A DNA stretch of 64,000 nucleotides from Parapristionchus giblindavisi (GCA_943737045.1 CALSFV010000011.1:1302001-1366000); one strand, 5' to 3'. Shown: positions 10,308-22,012, numbered from the stretch's first letter. The notes: generated by a model from the sequence alone, not told the origin. Numbers and translations are program-made.

Positions 10308-11874
10308 CGAAAATACCGTGGATTTTGTACCCGGAGAGGGTCCAAAGTTGTGCCTAATATAGTCATCCAGAAATAGAAGTGACCATTGTATGCGATCTCA
10401 GCATGTCCAGACTTCTGTAATCAGTCATGTAGTGGCAACCATTCAATCCCCAACGGTTCTGTGCGATCATTGTACTGAATTGTATTGTGTTGTACAGTCA
10501 CCAGCTTAGCAATTAAACAGCCCTTTTGAGTTTTCATAGTGATTTTCAGTTTTTCGAGTTTTCACCGGGAGCGGTCGTGCTAGCTCACCAAAGATCGAGA
10601 TTTGCAGATAGGGCGATTCTCACACTACCAATGAACCAACCGATAGGTTACGGTATGCCATTCCTAATAAGAAGTTCTGATGGTGGTTCCGCGACGTGAA
10701 TTTTCGATGCATATTTGATGGTTGGAAGTAAGTCAAGGTCGGCAGAACTCTTTTTGCAACACAGAACTTGTAAGCTTAGCCAGTTTTGAAATGTTTGACT
10801 AACCAACCCCCGGTAAATATGGTCCACATATTTATACAGATCTTAAAAGGGCGAGCTGAAACCTTATTCAATAATCCCCGCTCCGCGTAAAACGCTGACA
10901 ATTAACGGAGAAATGATAGGATATGATGATGGTTATCTACCTTATCATTTATTGCTCAACACGTTCAACCATGCAAACATGTTAAACATGTCGATGTTAG
11001 CCAAACAAGTTACAAAACATGACAAATGACTGATTGATTGGCACTTGGGTCACTTCCACTTTCGAGGAACCTCCGTGATGAAATTGGGTCGGTTCGTAAT
11101 CTTTGATAGTCCGAGAGAGAGTACTCTAACACCACATATCAGAGAGCGTATATCAAGGGCGCGATAAGCGCATCGGTGCTTTCAAAGCTTTCAAGGTTAT
11201 CATTGCATGCAATGATCGCTTCTCAATGTAAGCTGATTTTACCCCTGATTATCACCGAAACGAAGCTTACATATAAGCCCATCATTAATCGTGTTTGTGT
11301 TACACACTGCGCATTTTAAACAGCTCAGTTTTCGCTCGATCTGTCATCCTTTATAACTCTCGGAAATGCGCTTACACAGGGGTTTCAAACCAAACAAGCG
11401 TTGAATCATTCCAATTATCATCCAAACAACCATTCAAAGTTGAAAAACCAATGCATGACGTGATTTTTTTTTAGGATTGTGTAGAGCGTAGGCGTCCCAC
11501 AGTTCTATAGACTACACTGGACTCGGCTCAAAAGCCCTGAAAAGCCAAGAAAAGTGGAGAAAACTCCTTTTTTCACATCTCCATCGCCTCTTTTTTCCAT
11601 GCATGACGTTTGGATCACAACTAGAATAACTATAAATAGACTACAGCGACTAGACTAAGTAAGGGATGACTAACGCGGAAACTACCTGCACTTTGAAGGA
11701 ATCGTCAAGTTCACAATATTTTCGGTGATAATATTTTGGGAGGGACGGGAGATAGTACACCAACAACCATTCTATTATAGGGAAGTGAGGATAGATCAGG
11801 TTAGAGCGAACAGTGTATGACATGACAATAGTGATTCATTACAGTAAACTTAACGAATTGGGAGATGATGGGGG

Positions 11875-12040
11875 AAATGAACAGGGGGGGGGGATAGAGG
11901 GGAGAGAGAGGAGAGAGAGGGAGAGGATAGAGAGATGATAGAGAGGAAGAGAAAGAGAAAGGGAGGAGAGAGAGAGGGTGAGAGAGAGGAGAGAGAGAGG
12001 GAGAGTGAGAGAGAGAGATAGAGATAGAGAGAGGCGCACT
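11875..12040 (+). repeat. GA-rich low-complexity tract
   Basis: GAGAGAGAGG-type repeats with a short G-run at its left end. It yields long Ser/Leu-rich frames on the minus strand that are artefacts of composition. Confidence 0.85.
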
Positions 12041-12349
12041 TTGGGAGGGGGGACTGCGCAGCGATGGGTATCGAACTGTGTCCTTTTCTCCACACAAGGA
12101 ATGCGCCGAGGGAGGAAGCGTGGCTGGTTAGGGAGTGGTGAAACGATTGAAAGAATTAAAGAGAATGAGTGGTATAGAGGTCGAGAGAGATAAAGAGAGG
12201 TAGAGGCAGAGATAGAGGTAGAGGGAGACTCCTCGAAATATTCGATGCCCTGTGTCGTTTAAACGATGACAAGTGTGATTGGTGCTGATTAAACTTGTGA
12301 AACCCTGAATCAGGATTCGCAATACCTGTCAATTTTCCAAGCTACGAGT

Positions 12350-12415
12350 AAGCTCTCTTTGGATCACACATTCTCTCGCCAGGCACAGAAAGTAACAAGA
12401 GAGTATTGCTATGTA
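12350..12415. repeat. MR1 hairpin MITE, copy 5 (degraded)
   Basis: Only the centre is recognisable (ACATTCTCTCGCC, then AACAAGAGAGTATTGC). Confidence 0.4.
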
Positions 12416-12424
12416 AGGTAAAGA

Positions 12425-12495
12425 TACAACGCGTTATTCGAGGCACACGTCCTGTGGGTGATTACTGCTAGGCCAGCGATGATGAGTGTGCTGTG
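12425..12495 (+). repeat. MR3 dispersed repeat, copy 1
   Basis: It carries GGCACACGTCCTGTGGGTGA, then TTACTGCTAGGCCAGCGAT. This matches the block TCCTGCGGG.GATCACTGCTAGGCCAGTGAT at 22020-22065 and related blocks at 46430-46540 and 56680-56735. Confidence 0.6.
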
Positions 12496-12550
12496 AAACC
12501 AGGCAAAATGTGTAGTTGATTGTAACCTGTTAAAAAACCGATACTGATTA

Positions 12551-12654
12551 AAGGCACACCCTGCTCGAATTTTGTCTGGCTACGCTCTCTAGGAGAAGAA
12601 GAAAGCGAGAGAGTGCGACCAGCGCGGAGAGTTTCGAATTAGCTCGGGGTGTTA
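12551..12654. repeat. MR1 hairpin MITE, copy 6
   Basis: Both outer ends are present (AAAGGCACACCCTGCTCG and TTAGCTCGGGGTGTTACT). The right arm reads AGAGTGCGACCAGCGCGGAG. Confidence 0.75.
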
Positions 12655-13176
12655 CTGTGAAGGTCTAATGGACAGGTTGGGAAGAAGAAGCGCGGTTGTG
12701 ACAAGAGTAATCGATAGATAAGAGGTAATCAGAGTGAATGAGTGAACCGAGAAACTGATTTGGTGAAAATTCTCGCGCGGACTTTGTTAAAGCGAGTAAA
12801 ACAATACGATCTCGTGTGCTCTCTCGGCAGAGGAGATGAATGGGAGGGAATGATGACGGCTATGATACGACCGTTGGCTAAGGTTACACTACTCTACCTT
12901 AAGTAGTCCTCGAGTCAGTTAGTTCAGTGAGTAGATCACGCTGTTTGGTAATTGATCGATTGATGTTGATTTTCTTCCGATCTTGATCTTTGCATCTCCC
13001 TTCTCCCACTCGATGTCACCCCATAACCGTCGTGTATGGTTGCCTATTGTTTGTTGTCTGATGATGCGCAATAAACAAATACAGACTACAATATACTCCA
13101 GATGGAATGTCCAAATGTTTACTCTTTTGTTGTCACTTTTTTCATTCAATTCTTGCGCATCGTATTGCACTGTAAT

Positions 13177-13270
13177 TAAAGGCGCACCCTTGGTTAATTT
13201 GAGAATCTGCGCTCTGGCAACACTCTCTCGCAGACAATGAAAACGAGAGAGAGAGCGAAGAGCTTCAAAT
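13177..13270. repeat. MR1 hairpin MITE, copy 7
   Basis: The left arm is intact from TTAAAGGCGCACCC through GCTCTGGCAACACTCTCTCG. The right arm is reduced to a GAGAGAG tract and ends early. Confidence 0.65.
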
Positions 13271-13954
13271 CATGGTACATTATGGAAATACTTGTAAATG
13301 TACTTAATGTAACTGTACTTTATTAATATTATGTAACATTACATTAAAAATAGTTAAGCAGGTATCGTAACTTGGGCTTTCTATTACAGTATTTAGTTGT
13401 TCTTTAGTCCATCGCAAGCACAATTCGGACTAGACTCTAGTTTACTGTACATTTAGTAGCTACTCGAGATTAGAAGGATAGCTGGGATACTGCGTAAGCA
13501 GAAGAGTTAAAATATATTGCAAGCAGGGGGATATTTACTCACTCTACGTTCCAAAATACGCAATCACGGGGCTATTTTTGGCTTGTGAATCTTGACGATG
13601 CCGGTATTTTTGTGCTAACATCATAATTTACACTAATGAGATCTTCGATCTTTCACGATATTTCGTCAAAATTATGCATTTTCACCTGTTTTGACAGATT
13701 TAAAAATACCCTGTAATATAATACCTAGTGTAGCATAGGGTTTCGTTCCCAAATAAGCGGTCAGTATAGGTGTTTATGATCGTTCGGAAACCGTTTGCCA
13801 ACAAATGTGACGCCACAACAGTAGGCGAAGGCGTTTGCCAGGAATCCTCCGCGCTCGTTTGTGAACTGTTTGTCAACGTTCATCAATACGGTATTTGAAG
13901 GCTAGGAGTGGATCTCTGGTTTTTGATGCTAGATATCCGCTCCTGGCCTTATGT

Positions 13955-14470
13955 TACACTTTTTCAATCGCCTTCGCCTCCCCCACCCCTCTTCCGCAGG
14001 CTAATCACCGCAAGAAGTCTATAAGGGAAGCTAACTACCTGCGCGGGATGTGGGATGAATAGGCGAAATTAGCACGTCTGGTTAGCACAGTACAGCCCGG
14101 TCGAGTTTTATGATGCGTGGACATGCGCCCCTTGACGGCGCGCAGGAGGACCTGCTTTCTGCTTACAAATATTTTTGACATTACAAAAATCTTAATCTTG
14201 AGTGTGATATTAAGGACTTTTTATGACAACTCATACTGAAACAAAAATTTCATAGCTGCGAAAAAGTAAGTAAAATGCCACTGCACACCTTAACATTTTA
14301 GGACCAGTGTGATGAGCCTTTTAATTACTTTAGAGCAGCAGTGGAAAAAATGCTAATTTCGCGTATTCATCGCACATCCACATGGCACGAGTAGTTAGTA
14401 GCTAGCTTCCCGTATAGATTTCTTGTCGTGATTGGCCTGTGGGGGAGGCGAAGGCGACTGAGAAAGTATA
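13955..14470. mobile_element. ~515-bp foldback element
   Basis: About 130 bp at the left (CAATCGCCTTCGCCTCCCCC ... ATGTGGGATGAATAGGCGA) returns as an imperfect reverse complement at the right (CGTATTCATCGCACATCC ... GGGGGAGGCGAAGGCGACTG). The roughly 250-bp centre has no open frame. It is a non-autonomous DNA element by structure. Confidence 0.75.
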
Positions 14471-14974
14471 ATACTAGTCCTAATTGTGTATCACCTTCAA
14501 CTGACTAAATTATGAGTCAGATCCCGAGAAAGTTCCAGAAAATGAAGGTGTACTCTGGGTGTGGTTATGAAAAAGTAGGAGATCGGAAAATATGGGATTA
14601 AAAGTCTAGACCTGTTGATACTTTGATATCGGTTATTAGAGGGATTTTTTGGTTCTGGTGAAATTCGAGCAGTGTACATACAATTAGTGCAATATTTAAT
14701 TTTTATCAATTTTTTTCATTTTGAACACATTTATCAAGAGTGCACGATATAGTGAAATTGTACGAAGTTGTGCAACACGGCAAATTCAATGACGAAATAC
14801 ATGAAATCCGCCAAATAATATTTAAAGCCATAAGTAAACACTGCAAAATTGGACCAGGAAAACACGAAAAGAGCAACGAAATCTGGTCTACGAACGACTA
14901 CTGAGTCATCTGAGATCATGGTAATCTAAGTATATTTATTGGTTTGCATGGTCGTAGAAATCCACGACTCGCAG

Positions 14975-15048
14975 AGAAAAAAAGGAGGATAAGACCCGTG
15001 AAGTATTATATTAACACTTATCGTGCACAAAAAATAATAACTTCACGG
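14975..15048. repeat. MR5 hairpin, copy 1
   Basis: AAGACCCGTGAAGTATTATA and its counterpart TAATAACTTCACGGGTC form a hairpin. It directly adjoins the inverted pair at 15051-15189. Confidence 0.6.
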
Positions 15049-15050
15049 GT

Positions 15051-15189
15051 CCTCCGTGGATAACACTTTTTCTGTGCTTGGAGGGGCAACACACAAATAC
15101 ACCTAGTAGATTGTCAATAATCCTGTCAATTCCAACACTACCAGCTGCTTCAACAAGTTGCGTACAGTGAAAAAGTGTTATCCACGGAG
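15051..15189. repeat. Inverted-repeat element with TCCGTGGATAACAC ends
   Basis: The ends are CTCCGTGGATAACACTTTTT and its reverse complement at 15167-15189. The inside includes, on the minus strand, an ACTTGTTGAAGCAGCTGGTA block that recurs at 18272-18291 beside another copy of the same end. Confidence 0.65.
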
Positions 15190-15554
15190 CAGGGCATAGA
15201 TATTCTAGGCCAGAGATAGGCGAGAGAGCACGCGAAACGAAGAGAGTCAGACGGGTTTCAGTGCCAAGAAAAATATGCGCGATCTACACGGACAAAAGAA
15301 TGTGCTCGTTTACTGACTCTTAACAAGTTTCTGGTTAGTGGCCGCCTCCCAATTGGCATTGGCAACAAACCATTTCTCTCACTCTCTCGTTTCGCACTCT
15401 CTCTCGCCTCTCACCTAACCAGCGACAATCACTATTTAGTCATTCATATCACGTATGCCACCGTAACCGTTGTTTATAGGTGTCCGAGCGTAGAAATGAT
15501 ATCAATGCGAACATCTGCGCATCTACCGTAACACGGGACCATAATTTTTCCCTA

Positions 15555-15600
15555 TTATGCTTATTCTTTATTCCATCATCGTACATAGAGAATTACGGAT
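15555..15600 (-). repeat. MR7 retroelement 3' end, partial copy
   Basis: TTATTCTTTATTCCATCATC is the reverse complement of the A-rich tail seen at 4085-4110 and 21741-21765. The rest is diverged. Confidence 0.4.
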
Positions 15601-16125
15601 CCGGATGTCTGATGCCGATTTTGGCAGCAACTGAACTGCATGTTCGCCTACATGCTCACAACAAGAATGACACGAGCTTCCACCAAAATATTAATCGTGA
15701 CCATATCACCCTATTTTTACATTCTATAGTGAGTTAATCATTATAATCATAATGTTGCCGGAGCATTCAAAGTATGACCACCCGTGGTAAACAGTCATCG
15801 TCTATGAGGGGGGATGACTACAGCTGGTAATCAACCGAGGTAAGGTCACACCTTGATTCTGTTCTATCTTCCATGATGATGATGGTCATTTTATCATCTT
15901 CTCTCGCAAGTCACATTAACCTTATTAGTGTGAACAGTGAGAGGGCGCTTAAAATCATACCCGGGTGTGATTCTGCTGTAAAATCAGAGCGGAATCGACA
16001 CAGGGCTTTCCCTTTGGTCCGCTATTTAGAACGGATACAGTACATTAGAAGGTACCCTTTTTAGTTCAGTCTAATCAGTCGTTTAGTCTTTAACCACTCC
16101 CTAATCAATAGTTCTGACAATGAGC

Positions 16126-16225
16126 TTAAAGGAACACTCCGAGCGCATTTGAAACCCTCCGCTCTGACAAAACTCTCTCGCTTTCTTTGTCTGCTAGAGT
16201 GCGTTACCAGAGCGGGTGGTAAAAT
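16126..16225. repeat. MR1 hairpin MITE, copy 8
   Basis: TTAAAGGAACACTCCGAGCG begins the left arm, followed by the CTCTCTCGCTTTCTTTGTCT centre and a right arm with GTTACCAGAGCGGG. Confidence 0.75.
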
Positions 16226-18140
16226 TAGCAGTCATATATCTATGTACAGTACATTCTTGTTTGTTGCCAATATCACAAAGAACTCCTTGTTCTTTGTTCC
16301 CGAACATTCATGGACAACACCATAATTGGATATAGTGTGAACTATGCTAAATTAAATTCGATCTCTAGCAAGACCTAGACTGTGCATAATACCCTCCCAC
16401 GCGTAGGCGTTTCAAAAACAGCCTGCAAAAATAAGTAGACGCAGTATTTCCAGCTCAGATAGCAAGCGGCGCATCCCATTTTTGGCTTGGCACGAGGCAG
16501 AGTTACTTGTTACCGTCTCAAACTTGTTATTAGGTACGGTAATGATAGATACGAAGAGCTATTTGTATCGAAGATTGTAATGAAACTGCTTATTTGTTGA
16601 CTAGTGTCGGGTTGATGTCATTTCACCATTAGTAGATGATCGAACCCAGAATTGGGTCTTGTCACGGACTCGATATAATTAATCCAATCTCTAATCATTT
16701 GTGTAGATTATGTAGTGGGAGACTAATGCGAGATTATAGTTTGACTCGTTGAGCTAAACTGACATTTCGCTACATTAGTTAAGTATGCGCAAAGATACAG
16801 AAAAGTGCTAAAACATCCCGGATGTACTAATACACAATACAAAAAAGTGTTATATTTTTATGTGTTGTATTTTACACGTTTTAAGTGTTAGTGTTTTAGC
16901 GCTAGTTTCATTTTACACCTTTTTCTCTATGCGTAGTTTCCCCACCCACAGTTGTACATTATTTAGTTTGAGCATAGCGAACTTGAAAAGATCATAGAAA
17001 ACATGTGTGATGTGTGATGATGTTCCACATAGATAGTAAAGTTGCACCGTAGGTAGGGAGCAGATTGGCCCATATACGGTCAAGTTTGCTCTTTCATACA
17101 TCTAGTACACTCAACACAGGAAAGGACAATTCAAGATGATGATCGACCACGTGAGCTTAAAGTTGGCCAAAGCGATGTGAAAGGGAGGGACTACCACTGC
17201 AAATAGACTAGTATCGCCCATTTCGCACCGGAAATGGCATTAAAATGAACTAAATTTAGGTTCACAAACATTTTGAACTCGACTCGAGGTCGTACGATCT
17301 CTGTAGGTTCAAAAATAGCTTTAACTAGACGTAAAAACAGTGGTGTTTTGATAACATTTTGCATACAATTGTTATCGTTCTTTTGTACATTGTAAATATT
17401 ATAGAGAACTTAATGTCTGTTAAAAAAGCACTATTATATATCCATGTTTTCATGTTGAGAGCCGCTATTCTGCTCTGCAGGACGACCACCACTAAGATGG
17501 AGGAAAGATTTGACAAGAATTATCGGAACTACATGAGTATGACTAATATCGATACCATACTGGAGAGTTTCATATATTCTTGAAGATTACAGGTCAGGTC
17601 TGGCAATGCCAAAACACTGCCACTGACCATGAAAAAGTTTGAACAGTTGAACTACGAACTTTGAAACTTCTTCATCGGAGAATTTTCAACGCTTACAAAA
17701 ACCTTTTCGATACTTTGTTCAGTGAGTGAGACAGTTCTCTCGGCTCAAATCGAGCGAATGGCAGATTAAAAATAGCTACAGATTAAACCTATTCGGCTAC
17801 AGGCAGTTTAGTTTACCTTATTTAGTTAGTTCGTTGTTTATTTAGTTTAGTTTGAGTACGCCCTGGGATCAGCTTTTATTTGTCACACGCCGTGATGTTA
17901 GATATTATTTTCAGCTCTACATGACGATAGGTAAAAAAGGCGATTTATGAATCGCGCATTCAAATTTATATCTTTTTTTCCTGCGTAATTAGTTTAATAT
18001 TAGATATATTTGAGTCAAAACAATAAAAAGAACTAGAAAACACTGTTCGCGTTCAACGATTATTGAACTATAAATGACAGAAAGTGGTGGAAAAATGCGA
18101 AATCGATTAAAATTCGGGACACATGCTGCACAACGAAAAA

Positions 18141-18260
18141 TGAGTTATCCACGGAAATAAGACCTGAGAAGTGTTATATTTAACACTTTTTGAGCTCACT
18201 GCGGGTTAAATATAACGCTTCTCATAAGGTCTTATGCTCGGTGGATAACACTTTTTCCAC
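18141..18260. repeat. MR5 hairpin, copy 2 (best preserved)
   Basis: The arm AGTTATCCACGGAAATAAG followed by ACCTGAGAAGTGTTATATTT has its reverse complement at 18210-18258, around a short GAGCTCACTGCG loop. It is the same family as 14975-15048 and 18735-18850. Confidence 0.75.
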
Positions 18261-18734
18261 TGTGTGTATGCGCAACTTGTTGAAGCAGCTGGTAGAGATG
18301 GAATTGACAGGATAATTGGCCTTCGGAGCTTCCAAATTACATTTATCCCCGCTGTTTCTGACAGTTCACCACGCATAAACACTACCCCATTATGGTGTAT
18401 AGTTATCCTCTTTCCACTTTTTGCTAGTGCCGCCCACGTCATTTTTATTGTTATTTATCTATTTATTTATTTAGGGTTGAATAAATCTATCATATTATTA
18501 TATACCGAGAATGTCCGGGAATGTTTCGCAGAAATATCACATGCTAGGCGATTGTTCGAAAAATTTGTTACAATTTGTTCGAAATATGAGGTTAGGTCCG
18601 ACCTTGGGCTTTCCTCTTTGAACCTTTCATTTGCTATACCATAGTTTTCGACATAGAGAAGATTATCATTGAAATTCCAGCCTTCCTTAGGCATACGTTT
18701 CTTGTTGGAATACACGATACACAAAAAGCGTACT

Positions 18735-18850
18735 CCACAGTACACAAAACCTGTGAAGTGTTATAGTTAACACTTTTATGTTATAATTAACGCAAAATGT
18801 GTTAAATATAACACATCTCATTGCAAGGTCTTGTGTACAGCATACTTTTT
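18735..18850. repeat. MR5 hairpin, copy 3
   Basis: Arms are ACCTGTGAAGTGTTATAGTT and its counterpart ending ATCTCATTGCAAGGTCTTGT, with GTACAC-like outer ends in place of the GTGGATAACAC ends. Confidence 0.65.
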
Positions 18851-19208
18851 CTTTGTGCGTAGGTTTCGAACTGTATTTCAATAAACAAAATCTTTCAAGC
18901 CCAATCCAGCAACCACTCAGCAACACTAGGAAATGGAATGAGCGATTACTGTCGCATCAAGAAAATACACTCACTGTCAGGGAGGCGAGATTTCTTCACG
19001 CTCAATTTTGGAACGTTTTGAAATTTTTATGATAATTTTCTTATCAAAACTATAACACAAGAAAGGTTCGGAAAGGATAGCCAAATGAAGTTCAGACTAT
19101 TCCCTTGTCCATCTCGATGACAGCGCAGAGATAAAAAAAGAGATATTGGACTTGGAAGGTTTTCTGTACAACTTACTTGTTTTCAATGTGTTTCAGCTCA
19201 AATATTTC

Positions 19209-19448
19209 TCAGAACTCGGAAGCCATGGAAGACCCTGACATAGCACTCATATGCTTCAATCTAAGTGCTTCTTGGTGAAGTGGAAACATACTCCGGAAGG
19301 AATCCGGATAATTACACTGTACTGAGACCGCAAACAAGTCATGCAAGTGGAACACAGGCGGGAAACCATACTCATCGGATTTCGATGTGATATGTGTCGC
19401 ATTGGTGAGATTGTTGATGAGTAATTGTGACGATTGTAGGGCTTCCAC
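19209..19448 (-). pseudogene. Orphan coding-like frame, 79 codons, no ATG
   Basis: An open frame on the minus strand with protein-like composition, containing PPVFHLHDLFAVSVQCNYPD and ending in a TGA. It begins right after a stop and has no early ATG, so it is at best one exon or the relic of one. I found no partner exons. It shares a PV-x(1-3)-LHD-(L/M)-F pattern with the minus-strand frame at 44681-44923, which may mean a common source. Confidence 0.25.
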
Positions 19449-20006
19449 GATTTACATTTATTATGTTTATTGCAAATTTAATATGCATGACGCATGATAA
19501 AGTGTTTATTATGTTGCAGTATTATTTCTGCAAAACATTTGGTTGTTCAGTAATTGGTGGACGGTATTGTAGTGTAATTGAGGCCAAATTGTAGTTTGCA
19601 AGTGCCCCTTCAGCCGATCCTTGTTTTTGAATTGAAAGTTGTAGGCGGGTTTGTGGTAAACAACGCCCGCCGGATAAACTTTTGTTGTTTAGAAGGGCAA
19701 AAAACTCTCGCGTTTCTGCTTAAATGAGCTTTAAGGCATTGCAGACAATTATTCTCGTAAAATATCGCAATGATCGGGTGGAGGAGGGTGGGGACTATAA
19801 TTGCATACTCTGAAAATTACAAGTTTGCACTCCGGTAGAGCAAAAAACATAAGTGCTTCTGGTTATTCCATGGTGGAATTCAGAAATAATCGGAACCGGA
19901 AATAAAATACAAACAAGATAGAATTACAAGAATGAAGAAATCATAATAATTGAGAATAAATAAAAGATACACATATAGCGTGCGTGCGCGTTACTGTTAA
20001 AATTAG

Positions 20007-21308
20007 ACAATCTCAGGAAAGATTAGTAATAATATAATACATGTTAGAAATGTTAGAAATTTCAGACCCATAACTTTATTGCCTGTCATGCAGAAAGCGC
20101 TAACCGGTATACTTAATCGCAGAGCCGCTTCGGTTTTAGATACGGTACGCAGTCCAAATCAAATGGGTTTTAGGTCTGCTTATTCAACTTTAGATGCAAT
20201 TTTTACATTAAATAGTGTCATATCTAACTGTAGGGAATATAATTTGCCAATTTACTTGCTGTTCCTGGATATTGCTAAGGCTTTCGACTCTATCAACACA
20301 AAATCGGTATTAGAATCATTACAAACACAAGGAATTCATCCGCAATTTGTTTCTTTTCTTTATCAATTAGGTGCTAATTCTAATAATAATATTGTTATAA
20401 ATGGGGAAGAGTACCCTATTCGAGTAGGTCGCGGAGTAAGGCAAGGTGATTGTTTATCTCCTCGTCTCTTCACTGCAGCCCTGGATGAAGCTTTTAGTTC
20501 ACTTGATTGGTCGAGGAAGGGAATAAATATAAATGGAAGCTTTCTTTCTTACATTCTTTTCGCCGACGATGCAGTTTTGATAAGTCATGATAGTAGGCAA
20601 GTTCAGGTAATGGTCCATCAACTAGAAGGGGCTCTGAGTAAAGTGGGTTTGAGCATTAATGGGTCAAAAACTTTTGCGATGGCGTCTAATCCTGGTAGAA
20701 GAGACGTTGTCGTTGGGGGAAATAAAGTTAAAATAGTTCAAAAATGCGTCTACTTGGGGCAGGAGGTAACATTGGATAATGGGAGATTCAATGGGGAAAT
20801 AGATAGAAGAATAAGGGCTGCTATCTTCTCTTTTAATCAATATAGAGCTTTTTTCTCTAATCGCCGAATTCCAATGCAAAATAAAAAACGTTTGTTTGAG
20901 GGAACAGTACTACCTGCTATGATGTATGCTTCAGAAACCTGGTGTTTGACCTCTCGTCAAGAAAATAAAATCGCTGTGGCGCAGCGCAGACTAGAGCGTT
21001 GCATGTTAGGAATATCATTACTCGATAAAAAGACGAATGACTGGGTGAGAGCACGGACCGGGCTGACGGACTTCGTCCAGTGCTACAGATTGAGACGGTG
21101 GCGATGGGCTGCCCGCTTATCTTCACTTGATCCTGACAGATGGTCGAGAAGAGTGTTAGAATGGCACCCACAAGGGCCAAAGCGATCAAGGGGAAGACCC
21201 GAATTGAGATGGAAGGATGAATTTGTGAAGATAGTCGGGCCAGGCTTTATGAACGTTGCCAGAAACACGGATCAATGGAACCATATCATGTCACTACAGA
21301 TCCGGTGA
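20007..21308 (+). CDS. LINE reverse transcriptase (RTE-like), 5'-truncated, 433 aa frame
   Basis: The reverse transcriptase of a non-LTR retrotransposon, which copies element RNA at the target site. The frame is open from just after a stop at 20004. The N-terminal block NFRPITLLPV (from 20049) is the usual entry to the RT domain. Motif A is LFLDIAKAFDSI, motif B GVRQGDCLSPRLF and motif C FADD, so the catalytic Asp residues are present. The RT thumb and C-terminal region run to DQWNHIMSLQIR. The upstream apurinic-type endonuclease domain is missing, so the copy could not move by itself. The absence of frameshifts over 1.3 kb suggests a fairly young insertion. Diverged 3' pieces of the same family lie reversed at 34560-34930 and 49165-49256. 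Confidence 0.85.
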   Translation, partial: TISGKISNNIIHVRNVRNFRPITLLPVMQKALTGILNRRAASVLDTVRSPNQMGFRSAYSTLDAIFTLNSVISNCREYNLPIYLLFLDIAKAFDSINTKSVLESLQTQGIHPQFVSFLYQLGANSNNNIVINGEEYPIRVGRGVRQGDCLSPRLFTAALDEAFSSLDWSRKGININGSFLSYILFADDAVLISHDSRQVQVMVHQLEGALSKVGLSINGSKTFAMASNPGRRDVVVGGNKVKIVQKCVYLGQEVTLDNGRFNGEIDRRIRAAIFSFNQYRAFFSNRRIPMQNKKRLFEGTVLPAMMYASETWCLTSRQENKIAVAQRRLERCMLGISLLDKKTNDWVRARTGLTDFVQCYRLRRWRWAARLSSLDPDRWSRRVLEWHPQGPKRSRGRPELRWKDEFVKIVGPGFMNVARNTDQWNHIMSLQIR

Positions 21309-21350
21309 CCCACCGCTTAGTTGATCTCGATAAAGTGTTTAAATGTAAAT
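20007..21350 (+). mobile_element. 5'-truncated RTE-type LINE
   Basis: It comprises the RT frame plus a short 3' tail (GATCTCGATAAAGTGTTTAA and TGTAAATG units). The same tail is recognisable in the two reversed fragments. The 5' boundary is approximate because I could not identify a target duplication. Confidence 0.75.
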
Positions 21351-21730
21351 GTAAAATAATACATATATTGTCAATGGTAGCACATTCCACACATGTTCGT
21401 TTTCTGTCTTTACTCAGAGCGTAAAGATACTATAGGCATTTGTCACTTGCGTTATAAACTTTAAACTGTGTTCGGAAACATTGAACAAAATACAACCCGC
21501 TCGCTAATTAAATGATAGCCTCGATGTTAGAATTTAATAAGCCTTCCTACATCCTTAGTAACATTTTGATATGTGCAAATGTCAGATGTCGAAATTAAAG
21601 TCGAGTTGAGGATACATAACGTCATAATCAAAAAGGGAATTAAGCGTGCGCGTGATCATGATTGCATGAGGTAACAAATGTAACCTGAGACAAATGGAAT
21701 GATGCTTCAACGTATCTGGGATGTGTAAAA

Positions 21731-21830
21731 GCATTCTTATTCTTTATTCCATCATTTCCTACATACGTAACAGGAAAATGAGGTGGCATGAGATATCGGT
21801 AAGGGTTTTGGGGTGAAAAGTATGCGTTGC
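21731..21830 (-). repeat. MR7 retroelement 3' end, copy 2
   Basis: The reverse complement of the block at 3985-4115, with the tail TTCTTTATTCCATCATTTCC, ACGTAACAGGAAAATGA and GAGATATCGGTAAGG in the same order. Confidence 0.55.
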
Positions 21831-21911
21831 ATCCTGTATATCCACTATGTCTGATGTGTTTTATAGTACGTAAAGGTAAAGATTATCCCGTTATTTAAAA
21901 CCATACCCTAA

Positions 21912-22012
21912 TCGTAAGCTGATTTTACTCTGAGCTCTGTAACACATTCACGCTTTCTTGGTTTGCGAGAGAGTGTGACCAGAGCGGATAGTAAAATTAG
22001 TTTGGGCATGCG
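21912..22012. repeat. MR1 hairpin MITE, copy 9
   Basis: The right arm is well kept (GCGAGAGAGTGTGACCAGAG, then TAAAATTAGTTTGGGCATGC). The left arm has diverged. Confidence 0.7.

Larger units (their letters stand above)
9504..20006. other. Gene-poor interval with repeats
   Basis: No confident gene is visible. Repeats and one weak small-gene candidate (10047-10307) are listed separately. The stretches 10400-11870, 12655-13176, 13271-13954, 15200-16125, 16226-18140 and 18850-20006 show only short random frames and AT-rich unique sequence, apart from the orphan minus-strand frame at 19209-19448. Confidence 0.55.

Noticed and set aside
11801..12193. Several Ser/Leu/Pro-rich or Arg/Glu-rich frames
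   Set aside because: They are direct translations of the GA/CT-rich tract.
20664..21268. Minus-strand frames of 60-90 codons
   Set aside because: They are antisense shadows of the LINE reverse transcriptase.
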